64,000 nt of DNA, taken from NCBI GenBank assembly GCA_019188255.1, contig JAETXT010000002.1, positions 744,001-808,000 on the forward strand, written 5' to 3'. Both the position numbers and the translations under genes were made by a program. Every line of letters begins with the position of its first letter. Positions within the stretch are counted from its first letter, which is position 1. Below are positions 62,077 through 64,000 of this stretch, piece by piece. This stretch comes from Verticillium longisporum. Its lineage: Eukaryota; Ascomycota; Sordariomycetes; Glomerellales; Plectosphaerellaceae. The notes beneath the pieces were generated by a model that saw only the letters and a program-made list of their open reading frames with translations, had not been told where the DNA came from and searched no databases.

Positions 62077-63079
62077 GCTGCAAGGCATACCACAGGGACG
62101 ATGAACCTGGACATTGGGGACCAGACCTGGAGCAAATGGCAGCATGATATGCGTTGGGGAAACGGGGAGGGGGAAGATGCGCACTTATTACCAAGATTTG
62201 TTGTTTTTCATTGTTTAATCCTTTGTCGACGGTGGGGGAGAGCGAGATTCGCAGTTATCGATTTGATTTGAATTCCACCACGCAAGGCGGAGGAAAGCGA
62301 GCAGAGACAATGGGTGCGGCGATTGTGTAAGGGGCGTAGGTACGCTGATAATCATAGGCTGTTCTGCCAACGTACCACAAGAGTGGACATCAGTAGTGTG
62401 GTCGAGGCTAATGCAGCACGACGCATGCTCGACTGAATGACCACATCATGTTTATCCCCGCGAGGGAGTGACAGATTAAGCCGCACTCCAAATCCGCCAA
62501 ACACAGGTATCATCCAGACAGACCCCTAACTTCGGAATCCTCTCAACACCTCGCATCTCAGTTAAATGCTCATAAGTTCTACCTACTAGATAATCGGCGA
62601 TACATTTAAGGACAAATCTACCCTTAAGAGTTTTGAGCCGATGTAAAGTATAGTATAGCGGTTCAAAGTGAGCTCACCTGTTAGGAGTGTGGCTTTTTTC
62701 GGCACCCCCTTGCCCCGCCACTGGCAACGGACATTCAATGCAGTGAAGTACTAGGCATGGTAGGATTATTCTAGGCACATGTTCCCAGAAGTCATGTCAC
62801 CACAAGTCACCAAGGTTTGTTTTCAACGGCTCAGATTTCACTAATGTCATGTTCCCGTAGTCTACATGCCAGGCGGAGGGCGCGTCGTCCTCTCCGCCAA
62901 TGCTGCCTGCGCCGATTAACCTGCCCAACACCAGGGGTTTTAAATCAGAAAGACACGGCGGGCGGCGCTTGCGCGCGCGGTGAGAAGCTCCTCCCAGCGT
63001 CATGCATGATTCTCGTTCTTTTTTGTGCTTTGAACTGTTATCAACAACAACAAACTCCCAGAAGCTAGCTAGTAGGAAT
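62077..63079. other. Intergenic interval between convergent LSB5 and KAR2
   Basis: About 1 kb holding the 3' UTRs of two convergent genes. It becomes AT-richer near 62560–62660. The open frame that continues past the last BiP codons in another frame is only intron and antisense readthrough. Nothing else is recognisable. Confidence 0.5.
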
Positions 63080-64000
63080 TTAGAGCTCGTCGTGGGACGC
63101 GGGCTCATCAGCCTCGCCACCGGCGCCACCAGCACCCTGGTACATCTTGGAGGTGATGGGGTAGGCGACGTTGGACAGCTTCTCCTTCTGCTCCTCGAAG
63201 TCCTCGGCGGTGGCCTCGGCGCCGTTCTCCTCGAGCCAGTCGGTGGTCTCCTTGACAGCCTCAAGAATCTGAAAGAATAGTCAGTTATGTGCTCATGGGT
63301 CCAAATACATTGGGGAATACTCACAGCCTCCTTCTCCTCGTCATCGATCTTGCCGCCGAGACCCTCGTCATCGTTGACCTGGTTCTTCAGGGAGAAGGCG
63401 TAGTTCTCAAGACCGTTGCGAGCCTCAATGCGCTCGCGGGTAGCCTTGTCCTCCTCGGCGTACTTCTCAGCCTCGGCAACCATGCGGTCAATCTCCTCCT
63501 GAGTGAGACGGCCCTTGTCGTTGGTGATGGTGATGCTCTCGCCCTTGCCGGTGGCCTTGTCGTGGGCGGAGACCTTGAGGATACCGTTGGCGTCGAGCTC
63601 GAAGGAGACCTCGATCTGGGGAACACCGCGGGGAGCGGGAGGGATGCTGGTGAGCTCGAACTTGCCGAGGATGTTGTTGTCCTTGGTCATGGAACGCTCA
63701 CCCTCGAAGACCTGGATGAGAACCACGGGCTGGTTGTCGGCAGCCGTGGAGAAGATCTGGGACTTGCGGGTGGGGATGGGAGTGTTACGGTTGATGAGCT
63801 TGGTCATGACACCGCCAGTGGTCTCAATACCGAGAGTGAGGGGTTGACGTCCATGAGAACGATGTCCTCAGTGCCCTCCTCGCCAGACAGAACACCAGCC
63901 TGGACGGCGGCGCCGAAGGCGACAGCCTCGTCGGGGTTGATACCCTTGGAAGCCTTCTTGCCGTTGAAGTACTCCTCAATGAGGGAGACAACCTTGGGGA
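63080..64000 (-). CDS. kar2: BiP/Kar2, ER Hsp70 chaperone (3' part; frameshift in window)
   Basis: The gene runs off the right edge. In the window lie complement(63325..64000), a 56-nt intron (63269–63324; donor GTGAGT, branch AACTGAC, acceptor TTTCAG) and the last exon complement(63080..63268). The protein shows the end of the nucleotide-binding domain ([19 protein letters not shown]), the interdomain linker region (IVLMDVNP), the substrate-binding beta-sandwich ([38 protein letters not shown]) and the helical lid. It ends in HDEL, the fungal ER-retention signal. This identifies ER BiP rather than a cytosolic Ssa. BiP drives translocation and folding of secreted proteins and tunes the unfolded-protein response. 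At 63840–63843 (a run of four G on plus) the frame slips: DVNP should be followed by [10 protein letters not shown], which is present in the next frame. One C is missing on the coding strand. As BiP is essential, a sequencing error is the likely cause. Confidence 0.93.

Noticed and set aside
62797..63324. Extension of the BiP reading frame through the intron to 62797
   Set aside because: The frame runs through a clear GT–AG intron into Arg/Pro/Ser-rich out-of-frame sequence; the spliced form ends in the conserved lid and HDEL.

Overview
This window looks like nuclear DNA of a filamentous ascomycete (Pezizomycotina, probably Sordariomycetes). The reasons are short GT–AG introns of 50–85 nt with CTGAC/CTAAC-type branch sites, fungal-specific families (RTA1-like, AreA GATA-like/DUF3295, Dal5-like transporters, a large CHY zinc-finger protein), an HDEL-ending BiP, and many short ACCTAGGT-type palindromes in non-coding DNA. 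I saw no tRNA, rRNA, CRISPR array or intact transposon.

Layout. At 1–406 is the end of a multi-pass membrane protein (+). Then come three minus-strand genes: an MFS drug:H+ antiporter-like transporter (1297–3071), an RTA1-like 7-TM protein (6499–7821) and a secreted GH43-like glycosidase (8760–9876). A small unknown gene (15643–16202, -) shares a divergent promoter with a large RWD/CHY zinc-finger protein (16494–18578, +). A gene-poor stretch follows to about 53.5 kb, interrupted by one confident gene, an AreA GATA-like/DUF3295 regulator (32298–34094, -). It also holds a decayed calcineurin-like phosphoesterase (about 49.24–49.76 kb). The right end is gene-rich: an uncharacterised nuclear-looking protein (53550–55288, -), a Dal5/allantoate-permease-type MFS gene with an in-frame TGA (56118–57965, -), the VHS/GAT endocytic adaptor LSB5 (60404–62076, +) and the 3' part of the ER chaperone BiP/Kar2 (63080–64000, -, running off the window).

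The genes do not form a recognisable pathway or biosynthetic cluster. Transport and secretion genes (MFS, RTA1-like, GH43, Dal5-like) are mixed with housekeeping genes (LSB5, KAR2) and regulators.

The most useful observation concerns reading-frame integrity. Three single-base losses, all in C/G homopolymer runs, break two otherwise well-formed genes; one of these is BiP, which is essential in the fungi where it has been tested. This points to homopolymer undercalls in the assembly rather than biology, and affects how every other broken frame here should be read. The TGA in the Dal5-like transporter is a substitution (consistent with CGA to TGA) and needs separate explanation. I did not find a convincing new biological system; the candidates are listed with their limits.
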